This document shows positions 8,122-15,551 of a DNA stretch of 64,000 nucleotides, in pieces. Position 1 is the stretch's first letter. Each line of letters starts with the position of its first letter. Made by a program: the position numbers and the translations under genes. The notes beneath the pieces are model-generated. The model had not been told where the DNA came from, did no database searches, and saw nothing but the letters and a program-made list of their open reading frames with translations. The stretch lies in the NCBI GenBank assembly GCA_902776985.1, contig CACYSD010000007.1:62001-126000 (forward strand). Direction: 5' to 3'. Source of the DNA: UBA3839 sp902776985. Its GTDB lineage: Bacteria; Bacteroidota; Bacteroidia; Bacteroidales; Bacteroidaceae.

Positions 8122-8149
8122 TTTATCGCACTTTTTGTCTTTTGCGTTG

Positions 8150-8181
8150 CAAAGTTATAGTTTTTATATGGTTGTTGCAAG
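8150..8181 (-). promoter_or_regulatory. Phe/Tyr operon promoter
   Basis: Minus-strand -7 box TAACTTTG (8150-8157), 20-nt spacer, then CTTG near the -33 position. It is positioned to transcribe the leader peptide. Confidence 0.75.
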
Positions 8182-8199
8182 AAAAATGATATTTTTTTT

Positions 8200-8394
8200 G
8201 AAGAAAAATGAATAATCTGTGACTTTCGCTCCCAATACACATTATAATATTAATAATTCTTAATTCTTAATTATTCTTCACATTCTCCTTCCGGTACTAT
8301 CACTTCGCTGTTACATCACTTCGTTCTGTGATTCTTGCTTCGCAAGCGACTCTTTGAGTTGTTTCAGAGGTATCGTCGATAATTTGTCACGACT
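8200..8394. other. Intergenic stretch between recQ end and the pheA leader
   Basis: AT-rich DNA with short tandem TTAATTC-type repeats near 8248-8275, then a hairpin-forming stretch CTTGCTTCGCAAGC near 8335-8348. I see no gene here. The promoter and leader of the Phe/Tyr operon account for 7949-8181. Confidence 0.5.
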
Positions 8395-10305
8395 TTAACT
8401 CTTACCTCTCACCCTCCCTTCTTCAAATTCGAGCATTTCCTCAGCCATCATGTATTTGATGGCTTGCTCTATTTGTGGAGTGGGGAAGGGGAGTTCTTTC
8501 AGTTGTGTCACCGGATGCCATTGTCCGTCTTTGAGCAGTTTCTTGATGGCTTCTGTGATGGCGTTGAGTTTTTCCTCTTCAGAACTTTGGTTCTTGCGGC
8601 TGAGACAAACGTCGCATTGCCCGCAATCATGGTCTGATTCCTCTCCGAAATACTCCAGCAGCATGCGGCTACGGCACTTGTCGTTGGTCTGGGCGTATTC
8701 GAGAATGGTATTGATCCTTTTCTTGTATTCTTCGAGTCGCTGGTCATAGACCATTGGTGTCAGGCTGAGACTGCTGCTTTCGATGCGTGGAGTAAGGAAA
8801 GTGATTGTTGGTTGGTTGGAACGGGGAATATAGTCTAAGATGCGGCGGTTGTTCAAGTCTTTCAGTGTGTCGTAAACTTCGTCGTTGCTGAATCCTGTAT
8901 TGGCGGAAATGATGTTCTCGTCTATGTAGGCGAAGTCTGCAAACAGCCCTGTATAGTTGCGAAGCATCTGGCTGATTATGGTTTCTGCTTTGTTGCCGAG
9001 ATTCTCCAGACGGTTAAGTCCTTCCTTACTCAAGATAAACCTTACCCGAGAACGGAAATCGTTGTCGGTGGAGTATATGATATACCCTGCTGCGTCGAGG
9101 ATTCGGAGCGCAGAGTCTGTCTGTACGGGGAATTGTCGGAAGTTCTTGCAGAACTGTTCAATGCTGAAGTAGTGGGTCTGTCCCAATGCTTCTCCTATAC
9201 CTATTTGATAATAATAGCAAATGTTATCGTATGTCTGGCGAATATAGTCTTTGGGCGGATATTGCTGAGGTACCCGCTGCAGCATGGTTCTTCGGTTTAC
9301 GGGGTTGTAAAGCATCACGGCGTAAGCTTTGTTGCCGTCGCGTCCAGCACGGCCTGCTTCCTGGAAGTAGGCTTCTATGGAATTGGGCAGATCGTAGTGG
9401 ATGACAATACGTACATCGGGTTTGTCTATCCCCATGCCGAAGGCGTTGGTGGCAACCATAACCCTGCTTCTGCCCTTCATCCAGTTGATTTGTCGCAAGT
9501 CACGTTCTGCTCCTGTGAGCCCGGCGTGGTAGTTCTCTGCCGTGATGTTCTCTGAATTGAGCAGTTTTGCAATCTCACTGGTCAGTTGCCGGTTGCGGGT
9601 ATAGACAATGGCACTGCCTTTGGTAAAGCTTTTCAGAATGTGTACCAGCTCGTCTTCTTTGTTCTCTGTTTCTCGTACCACATAAACGAGGTTCTTGCGC
9701 TCAAAACTCATGCGGATGCAGTTCTCCTCAGGAAACTTCAGCTGACGTTGAATATCTGTCACAACCTCCTGTGTGGCAGTGGCGGTAAGCGCAAGAACCG
9801 GAACGTGATAGGGGATAAGGTTGCGCAGTTGGGCTATGTTGCGGTAGGCTGGTCTGAAGTCATAACCCCATTGCGATATGCAGTGCGCTTCATCTACGCA
9901 GATAAGCGAGATGTTGTGCATATAGTTCAGCTTGGCTTTGAAGATATCGCTTTCGAGTCTTTCAGGAGAGAGGTAGAGAAAGCGGAAATCGCCGAGGATG
10001 CAGTTGTCGATGACTCGCAGGATGTCGTCGTGCCTCATGCCTGCGTGAATGGTTTCAGCCTTGATTCCACGCATCCGCAGTTGCGACACCTGGTCCTCCA
10101 TGAGGGAGATTAGTGGTGTGATTACTAAGCACAGTCCTCCCATGGCAATGGCTGGAACCTGGAAACAGATGCTTTTGCCTCCGCCGGTCGGCATTAGTCC
10201 GAGCGTGTCACGTCCTTCGCCTATGCTGCGGATAATATCTTCCTGGATGCCGCGAAATGATTCGTAGCCCCAATACTCTTTCAGTATGTCAAGATATTGC
10301 TGCAT
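8395..10305 (-). CDS. recQ: ATP-dependent DNA helicase RecQ
   Basis: 636 residues. Superfamily 2 helicase motifs are in order: Walker A LMPTGGGKS near residue 38, DEAH in CVDEAHCISQWGYDFR near 137, motif III ALTATAT, and motif VI QEAGRAGRDG near 315. A RecQ-C-terminal zinc-binding segment follows (CRSRMLLEYF through CGQCDVC, about residues 540-570). A C-terminal HRDC domain is not evident. RecQ unwinds DNA 3' to 5' in recombination and fork repair. It lies 12 bp downstream of recJ on the same strand, so the two genes whose products cooperate in end resection form one transcription unit. Confidence 0.95.
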   Translation of the reverse strand: MQQYLDILKEYWGYESFRGIQEDIIRSIGEGRDTLGLMPTGGGKSICFQVPAIAMGGLCLVITPLISLMEDQVSQLRMRGIKAETIHAGMRHDDILRVIDNCILGDFRFLYLSPERLESDIFKAKLNYMHNISLICVDEAHCISQWGYDFRPAYRNIAQLRNLIPYHVPVLALTATATQEVVTDIQRQLKFPEENCIRMSFERKNLVYVVRETENKEDELVHILKSFTKGSAIVYTRNRQLTSEIAKLLNSENITAENYHAGLTGAERDLRQINWMKGRSRVMVATNAFGMGIDKPDVRIVIHYDLPNSIEAYFQEAGRAGRDGNKAYAVMLYNPVNRRTMLQRVPQQYPPKDYIRQTYDNICYYYQIGIGEALGQTHYFSIEQFCKNFRQFPVQTDSALRILDAAGYIIYSTDNDFRSRVRFILSKEGLNRLENLGNKAETIISQMLRNYTGLFADFAYIDENIISANTGFSNDEVYDTLKDLNNRRILDYIPRSNQPTITFLTPRIESSSLSLTPMVYDQRLEEYKKRINTILEYAQTNDKCRSRMLLEYFGEESDHDCGQCDVCLSRKNQSSEEEKLNAITEAIKKLLKDGQWHPVTQLKELPFPTPQIEQAIKYMMAEEMLEFEEGRVRGKS

Positions 10306-10317
10306 AGTTTAGCTTTA

Positions 10318-12045
10318 TCAGCCCTCTTGCTCGGCAGTGCGGATGTCGATGATTTGGAGCTGCACTTCGCCGCGCTTATGTGTATTCTCTTCTACGGTAT
10401 AGACGATGTCGAATGCACGTTTGGTCTTGACGTAGCGAGCCTGCGAACTCTGTCCGAAGGCAATTCCGTTCATCACGATGTTGGACTTGGAATCAACGAG
10501 TTCGAGTTTGATATGCTCCTGTTCACGTCCCACAACCTTGCTGGTGCCGTAGTCGTACACTTTCTGTGTGCAGAACACCGGTTTCTCGTTGTTTGGCCCA
10601 TAGGGACGCATTCTCCGCAGGTCGTTCTGGAAACGATGACCGATATCACGGAAGTTAATCACCGCATCAATGTTGATGGTCGGTGTGATCTGCTCTTCGT
10701 TGGTATGCTGGCTGACATACTGCTCGAACATCTTTGCAAAAGCGTCCACGTTGTCGGGCTGCATGGCAAGTCCGGCTGCGTAGGTGTGCCCGCCGAAGTT
10801 CTCAAGCAGGTGACTGCAGCTCTGAATAGCCTTATACACATCGAAACCGCTGACGCTGCGTGCCGACCCTGTTACGGTGTCACCGGTGCGGGTAAGCACT
10901 ACTGCCGGACGGAAATAGGTTTCTGTGAGGCGTGAAGCAACGATACCAATCACACCCTTGTGCCATTCAGGATTGTAGATGACTATAGCACTGCGGTCGA
11001 GCATTCCAGGAGTGCTGTCGACAATGTTCATGGCTTCTTCCGTCATGCGCTTGTCGAGTTCCTTACGCTCTTCGTTGTATTGGTTGATTTGCTCAGCAAG
11101 CTGTGTCGCCTTGTGGTGGTTATGCTCCACGAGCAGTTCCACGCTGGCAGTACCGTTCTGCATACGTCCGCTGGCATTGATTCTCGGTCCGATCTTGAAG
11201 ATGATGTCGTTCATCGTGATGTGAGCCGCTGTCAGTCCGCAGAGGTCAATAACTGCCTGCATTCCCACACTTGGATTCTGGTTGAGCTGGCGGAGTCCGT
11301 GGTGTGCGAGGATGCGGTTCTCACCCATGATTGGCACGATGTCGGATGCGATACTTACAGCAACCAGGTCGAGCAAAGGTATGAGGTTGCTGAATGCAAT
11401 CCCGTTGCTAATGGCGAAAGCCTGCATGAATTTGAATCCCACTCCACATCCAGAAAGGTCCAGATATGGGTAGGTGTTATCCTTGCGCTTGGCATTGAGG
11501 ATGGCAACTGCCGGTGGCAGGGTTTCATCCGGAACGTGATGGTCACAGATGATGAAATCTATGCCAAGACTCTTTGCATAGGCTATTTCGTCGATAGCCT
11601 TGATTCCGCAATCGAGAATGATAATGAGTTTTACACCGCTTTGGTGCGCATAATCCACACCCTGTCGCGACACGCCATACCCTTCGTCGTAGCGGTCGGG
11701 TATGTAGTAGTCGATGTTTGAGTAGAATTGCTGCAAGAATCGGTAAACCAGTGCTACTGCAGTGCATCCGTCCACGTCGTAGTCGCCATAGATGAGGATT
11801 CGCTCTTTCCTTCCCATGGCCTGATTGAGACGCTCAACGGCAATGTCCATATCGCGCATAAGGAACGGATCGTGAAGTGAAAGCAGTGATGGGTGAAAGT
11901 ACTGCTTAACCGCTTCCGGGGTGTCTATTCCTCGCTCAATGAGCAATTTGCAAAGTACTGGATTTACGCCTGTCTGTTGCGACAGTTCAACTGCAGCCTG
12001 CTTCCGCTCGGGTGTAGCTTCTACGTAATTCCATTTGTAATTCAT
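10318..12045 (-). CDS. recJ: Single-stranded-DNA exonuclease RecJ
   Basis: 575 residues of the DHH phosphoesterase family. The metal-binding motifs are visible: YGDYDVDGCTA near residue 83, ILDCGI near 143, ICDHHVPDE near 165 and the loop around SDIVPIMGENR near 235. These are followed by a DHHA1-type segment with GSARSV near residue 395. RecJ degrades single-stranded DNA 5' to 3' in RecF-type recombination and mismatch repair. The length is typical. It is the first gene of the recJ-recQ unit; no perfect -7 box is seen in the short upstream gap. Confidence 0.95.
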   Translation of the reverse strand: MNYKWNYVEATPERKQAAVELSQQTGVNPVLCKLLIERGIDTPEAVKQYFHPSLLSLHDPFLMRDMDIAVERLNQAMGRKERILIYGDYDVDGCTAVALVYRFLQQFYSNIDYYIPDRYDEGYGVSRQGVDYAHQSGVKLIIILDCGIKAIDEIAYAKSLGIDFIICDHHVPDETLPPAVAILNAKRKDNTYPYLDLSGCGVGFKFMQAFAISNGIAFSNLIPLLDLVAVSIASDIVPIMGENRILAHHGLRQLNQNPSVGMQAVIDLCGLTAAHITMNDIIFKIGPRINASGRMQNGTASVELLVEHNHHKATQLAEQINQYNEERKELDKRMTEEAMNIVDSTPGMLDRSAIVIYNPEWHKGVIGIVASRLTETYFRPAVVLTRTGDTVTGSARSVSGFDVYKAIQSCSHLLENFGGHTYAAGLAMQPDNVDAFAKMFEQYVSQHTNEEQITPTINIDAVINFRDIGHRFQNDLRRMRPYGPNNEKPVFCTQKVYDYGTSKVVGREQEHIKLELVDSKSNIVMNGIAFGQSSQARYVKTKRAFDIVYTVEENTHKRGEVQLQIIDIRTAEQEG

Positions 12046-12253
12046 TATATGTTGTCATTTTTATTAATTCTATTGGACAGCCACGGTTGTTTAGAACCCT
12101 CTGAATGGCTTGTGATTTATAATTTGTACTTTGTACTTCGTGCCTTGTACTTTAAAAAGTACATATTACGGCAAATTATCGTGTAAAATTACGATTTTTA
12201 TTTCAAATTGAACTTTTTTTTAATGTTAAATATGTAAAAACGACAAAAAATGA
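12046..12253. repeat. Intergenic gap with TTTGTACTT repeat
   Basis: Upstream of recJ there is a short tandem series TTTGTACTTTGTACTT with variants (about 12122-12163). No gene is seen. The right edge is the terminator of the next gene. Confidence 0.6.
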
Positions 12254-12292
12254 CAAAAAAAATCACACAAATGCGATTGCATTCGTGTGATT
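12254..12292 (-). terminator. Terminator of the 12.3-12.8 kb gene
   Basis: On the minus strand a hairpin of 14 bp (AATCACACGAATGC against GCATTTGTGTGATT, one G-T pair, 4-nt loop) is followed by a run of T residues. Confidence 0.85.
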
Positions 12293-12320
12293 TATAAATT
12301 AGAAGGAGTAGGACTTATCC

Positions 12321-12785
12321 TTACAATTCTCCGATTTCGTCAGCTACTCCGTCCATTACACCCAGGATCTTGTAGAAGATAGAAGTGAATGCTTCTGGGT
12401 CTGTAGTTGGAAGGTAAGTCTGGTAGGAGATAGCGTAGTTCTCGTTGTAGATTGCAACTTTCACAGCCTTCCAGAGGCTGAGAGATGGCATTGCGTCAAC
12501 AATCTTCCACTTTGGGAAGTCATCGTTGTAGCGGTAGTAGCAAGAAAGGCTGACGTACATTGGAGATGTGTCCTTTTTGCTTACTTCAACGTAGTAGGTT
12601 GTACCCTCACGTTTGAACTTGATGTCGCCGTCGCTGTCAATTTCAGGCTGGAAGCCTTCGTTGCGAAGCCAGTTACTGATGTTGCGGCGGAGGCGTAACT
12701 GTTGGTCATTGAACTCTGCTGATTGTGCGAATGCTGTGCAAGTTGTGAGCAGCAGCAATGCGATGATTGTCTGAATTCTTTTCAT
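12321..12785 (-). CDS. Small secreted protein, function unknown (YbjN-like?)
   Basis: 154 residues with a clear signal peptide (KRIQTIIALLLLTTCTAFAQ). The mature part is a compact alpha/beta domain: RRNISNWLRNEGFQPEIDSD, then KFKREGTTYYVEVS and WKAVKVAIYNENYAISYQT. The pattern of an N-terminal helix, two strands with a GTTYYV turn and a long C-terminal helix resembles YbjN/type III-chaperone-like sensory domains, but that is only a weak impression. It has its own promoter and terminator, so it is a single-gene unit. The periplasmic location is supported; the role is unknown. Confidence 0.75.
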   Translation of the reverse strand: MKRIQTIIALLLLTTCTAFAQSAEFNDQQLRLRRNISNWLRNEGFQPEIDSDGDIKFKREGTTYYVEVSKKDTSPMYVSLSCYYRYNDDFPKWKIVDAMPSLSLWKAVKVAIYNENYAISYQTYLPTTDPEAFTSIFYKILGVMDGVADEIGEL

Positions 12786-12827
12786 GATTGTGTTATTTTT
12801 GGTTGATTAATAATTGTTTGTTTGATG

Positions 12828-12835
12828 CAAAGATA
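12828..12835 (-). promoter_or_regulatory. Promoter -7 box of the small secreted protein
   Basis: TATCTTTG on the minus strand, about 45 bp before the start codon. Confidence 0.6.
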
Positions 12836-12969
12836 GTGTTTATTTATTTACAGCATACTATTTCCCGGACTTTTTTTGCTGAACATCTAAGTTTCGTTGA
12901 TGAAAGTGTGGTGTTTTCACCTTGAAAACCTTAAAAATGCAATTTAGGGTTTATTTGATATTTTTTTCG

Positions 12970-12977
12970 TACCTTTG
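12970..12977 (+). promoter_or_regulatory. Promoter -7 box of the M6-type protease
   Basis: TACCTTTG fits TAnnTTTG and lies about 30 bp before the ATG at 13009. Confidence 0.6.
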
Positions 12978-13008
12978 CAGCGGAAATATTGACTGACTAC
13001 AATTATTT

Positions 13009-15267
13009 ATGAAAAAAATTACTCTGATACTTGTTATGGCACTGATGACCAGTGCTATGAATTTGTTTGCACAACAGGCTCCGAAGGGACAATGGCGTAC
13101 ATTGACTCTGACTGATGGAAGCAAAGTGAAAGCAGAACTGCGAGGCACCGCATTCATGCATTACTGGATGGATGAGGAAGGAAATTGCTACACTAAGCAA
13201 TCGGGTAGTGAACTCTATGCCGATGCTGACATGAAAGCCCTCCGCACCCAGTATAATCGTTATCATAAAGCAGGGACTGCGCTCTCTCAGGGAAAATTCC
13301 CTCGTAAGGCTCCGCGCAGAATCCCTATTGGCGGTGAACATGAGCCGCTTAAAGGTACTCATAAGGAACTTATTATCCTTGTGAATTTCAGTGATTGCAA
13401 ATTCCAGAGCGATCACGACAAGGCCTTGTTTGAGGCAGTGGCAAATGAGAAGAACTATGTAAATATGTCATTGGGTCTGAAGGGTTCTGTCCGTGACTAT
13501 TTCGAATTCCAGAGCGATGGTGATTTTACTATGGATTTCGACGTGGTTGGTCCTGTCACTCTTGATCATCCATATTCCTACTATGGCGTAAACGACCAGT
13601 ATGGCAACGATGCATATCTTGGATACATGACCTACGATGCAATTATGGCTTTGGGTAAGAGTGTGGATTGGTCAAAATACGACAACGACGGCGATGGATA
13701 TGTGGATCAGGTGTTTGTCATCTATGCAGGAACCAATGAGGCTGCAGGCGGTGACGAAGATACAGTCTGGCCTCATAAATATTACCTCTCAGGTAGTGCT
13801 GCTACCAATTATCAACCTGTGAAGATAGGAAAAACCTATATCGATGACTATGCCTGCAGCAGTGAGCTTACATGGTATGGCTACGATGATGCAGGAGCGT
13901 TGATATTCGGTATTGCAGGTATAGGAACACTCTGTCATGAGTTCAGCCACTGTCTTGGACTACCCGATGTCTATGACACTGGCAGCAACGGAAACTACGG
14001 CATGAACACATGGAGCATTATGGACGCAGGAGAGTGGAACGGAATCAATGCACCTGGTCTCACTCCTCCTTGCTACACTGCCTACGAACGTATGTATTGC
14101 GGATGGCGTCAGCCCATAGAACTGACAGAAGACACAAAGATTCGTGGAATGAAGCCAATCAGCGAGGGTGGCAACACATATATTATATATAATAAGGCGA
14201 ACCGCAATGAGTACTATCTGCTGGAGAACCGTCAGATGACTTCTTGGGATGAGGCACTTGAAGGTCGTGGACTGATTGTCACTCATGTGGATTTCGACAA
14301 GACTATATGGGAAAATAACGAGGTGAACAATACCGACGAATATACTTTATCTGGCAACACACATCAGCGTCTGCATGTATTGGCTGCTGATAATTCCTAT
14401 CAGACCTACAAGGTTGATACAGAACTCGGCATTCAGTACTACGACTATACTGATGTGGATGGTGATGCCTATCCTTATGGCAAACTCGACAGTCTGTCGA
14501 ATATGTCCATGCCTCGTGCTACGCTTTACAATGCCAATAGCGACGGACGCAAACTCCTCAATGTGGGAATCCTCAACATCAAGCAGAATGAAGACCTCAC
14601 TATTGACTTCGACTTCCGTGCTACTGCAGGCGACGATGGAGGCACACCTGCTGATGAAGTTTATCTCAAGGAAACCTTTGACCAGTGTAATGGCAAGGGT
14701 GGTAACGACGGACTCTGGAGCGGAAGTATAGCCACCTCGCAACTCTTGACCGATGTAGCAGGATGGACAGCTACCAACTCCAAGAACGGAGCATATCAGT
14801 GCGCTAAGTTTGGTAGCAGCCGTGTGGCATCAGTTGTTACTTCTCCAGAATTTGCCATCAACGGCACAGTGCTCGTATCCTTCAAGGCAGCAGCCTGGGC
14901 AGGAGATCCTACAGACCTGAATCTTTCTGTATATTGCAAGACCGACGATCCTGCGAACTTTACGCTCAAACAGACTCAGTTTGAGATGAAAGACAGCGAA
15001 TGGACCACTTTCACCACCACACTCACCGGTTTCGGCAAGATGCAGTTGCGTTTCACTCCACAACTCCGTTTTTTCCTCGACGAGGTTGAAGTCCGTGGAA
15101 CTGGTGATATCACAGGGATTGATGAAGTAAGAAGTAATATGGAAGATGTAAGATGTGGTGTCTACGATCTCACTGGACGCAAACTCAAGAACATAAAAGC
15201 TCAAGAACATAAAAACTTACATCCAGGTCTATACATCATCAACGGGATAAAAGTATTCATTAAATAA
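13009..15267 (+). CDS. Secreted M6-type metalloprotease with C-terminal sorting tail
   Basis: 752 residues. Signal peptide (residues 1-21, ending NLFAQ). The catalytic zinc motif is HEFSHCLGLPD near residue 310, a HExxHxxGxxD metzincin-like site as in the M6/immune inhibitor A family. A beta-sandwich of the cleaved-adhesin/choice-of-anchor J kind follows at about residues 555-700 (KETFDQCNGKGGNDGLWSG). The C-terminal tail VYDLTGRKLKN to GLYIINGIKVFIK is a Por-secretion-type sorting signal, which predicts export by a type IX system and surface attachment. Part of the tail is encoded by 8-bp repeats (about 15182-15221). It is probably used to degrade host or dietary protein. Confidence 0.9.
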   Translation: MKKITLILVMALMTSAMNLFAQQAPKGQWRTLTLTDGSKVKAELRGTAFMHYWMDEEGNCYTKQSGSELYADADMKALRTQYNRYHKAGTALSQGKFPRKAPRRIPIGGEHEPLKGTHKELIILVNFSDCKFQSDHDKALFEAVANEKNYVNMSLGLKGSVRDYFEFQSDGDFTMDFDVVGPVTLDHPYSYYGVNDQYGNDAYLGYMTYDAIMALGKSVDWSKYDNDGDGYVDQVFVIYAGTNEAAGGDEDTVWPHKYYLSGSAATNYQPVKIGKTYIDDYACSSELTWYGYDDAGALIFGIAGIGTLCHEFSHCLGLPDVYDTGSNGNYGMNTWSIMDAGEWNGINAPGLTPPCYTAYERMYCGWRQPIELTEDTKIRGMKPISEGGNTYIIYNKANRNEYYLLENRQMTSWDEALEGRGLIVTHVDFDKTIWENNEVNNTDEYTLSGNTHQRLHVLAADNSYQTYKVDTELGIQYYDYTDVDGDAYPYGKLDSLSNMSMPRATLYNANSDGRKLLNVGILNIKQNEDLTIDFDFRATAGDDGGTPADEVYLKETFDQCNGKGGNDGLWSGSIATSQLLTDVAGWTATNSKNGAYQCAKFGSSRVASVVTSPEFAINGTVLVSFKAAAWAGDPTDLNLSVYCKTDDPANFTLKQTQFEMKDSEWTTFTTTLTGFGKMQLRFTPQLRFFLDEVEVRGTGDITGIDEVRSNMEDVRCGVYDLTGRKLKNIKAQEHKNLHPGLYIINGIKVFIK

Positions 15268-15300
15268 AGAAATTGCGCCCTTTTTGAAAAGTCTAAACAT

Positions 15301-15366
15301 CGACATGTCGACATAACGATATAACGACATAACGTTATAACGATAATACGAAATATGACGATATAA
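15301..15366. repeat. 8-bp tandem repeat (CGAYATAA)
   Basis: About seven copies of CGACATAA, CGATATAA or variants, some degenerate, in the gap after the protease gene. Confidence 0.75.
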
Positions 15367-15501
15367 CAAAAAGGTTGCAATTATTCCTTTCTTACAATTT
15401 GTAACGAAACAGATGCCTTTCTGTTGGAAAGCAGGTGATAACAATTTGTTAAATATTGAGATTTTTTTAAACATTTTACTATATTTTCAGATTTATTTGT
15501 G

Positions 15502-15509
15502 TAATTTTG
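15502..15509 (+). promoter_or_regulatory. Promoter -7 box of the 811-residue secreted protein
   Basis: TAATTTTG, about 43 bp before the ATG at 15552. Confidence 0.55.
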
Positions 15510-15551
15510 CGCCCAATTGTATAAAAACCTAATAAATATTCAAAACAACGA

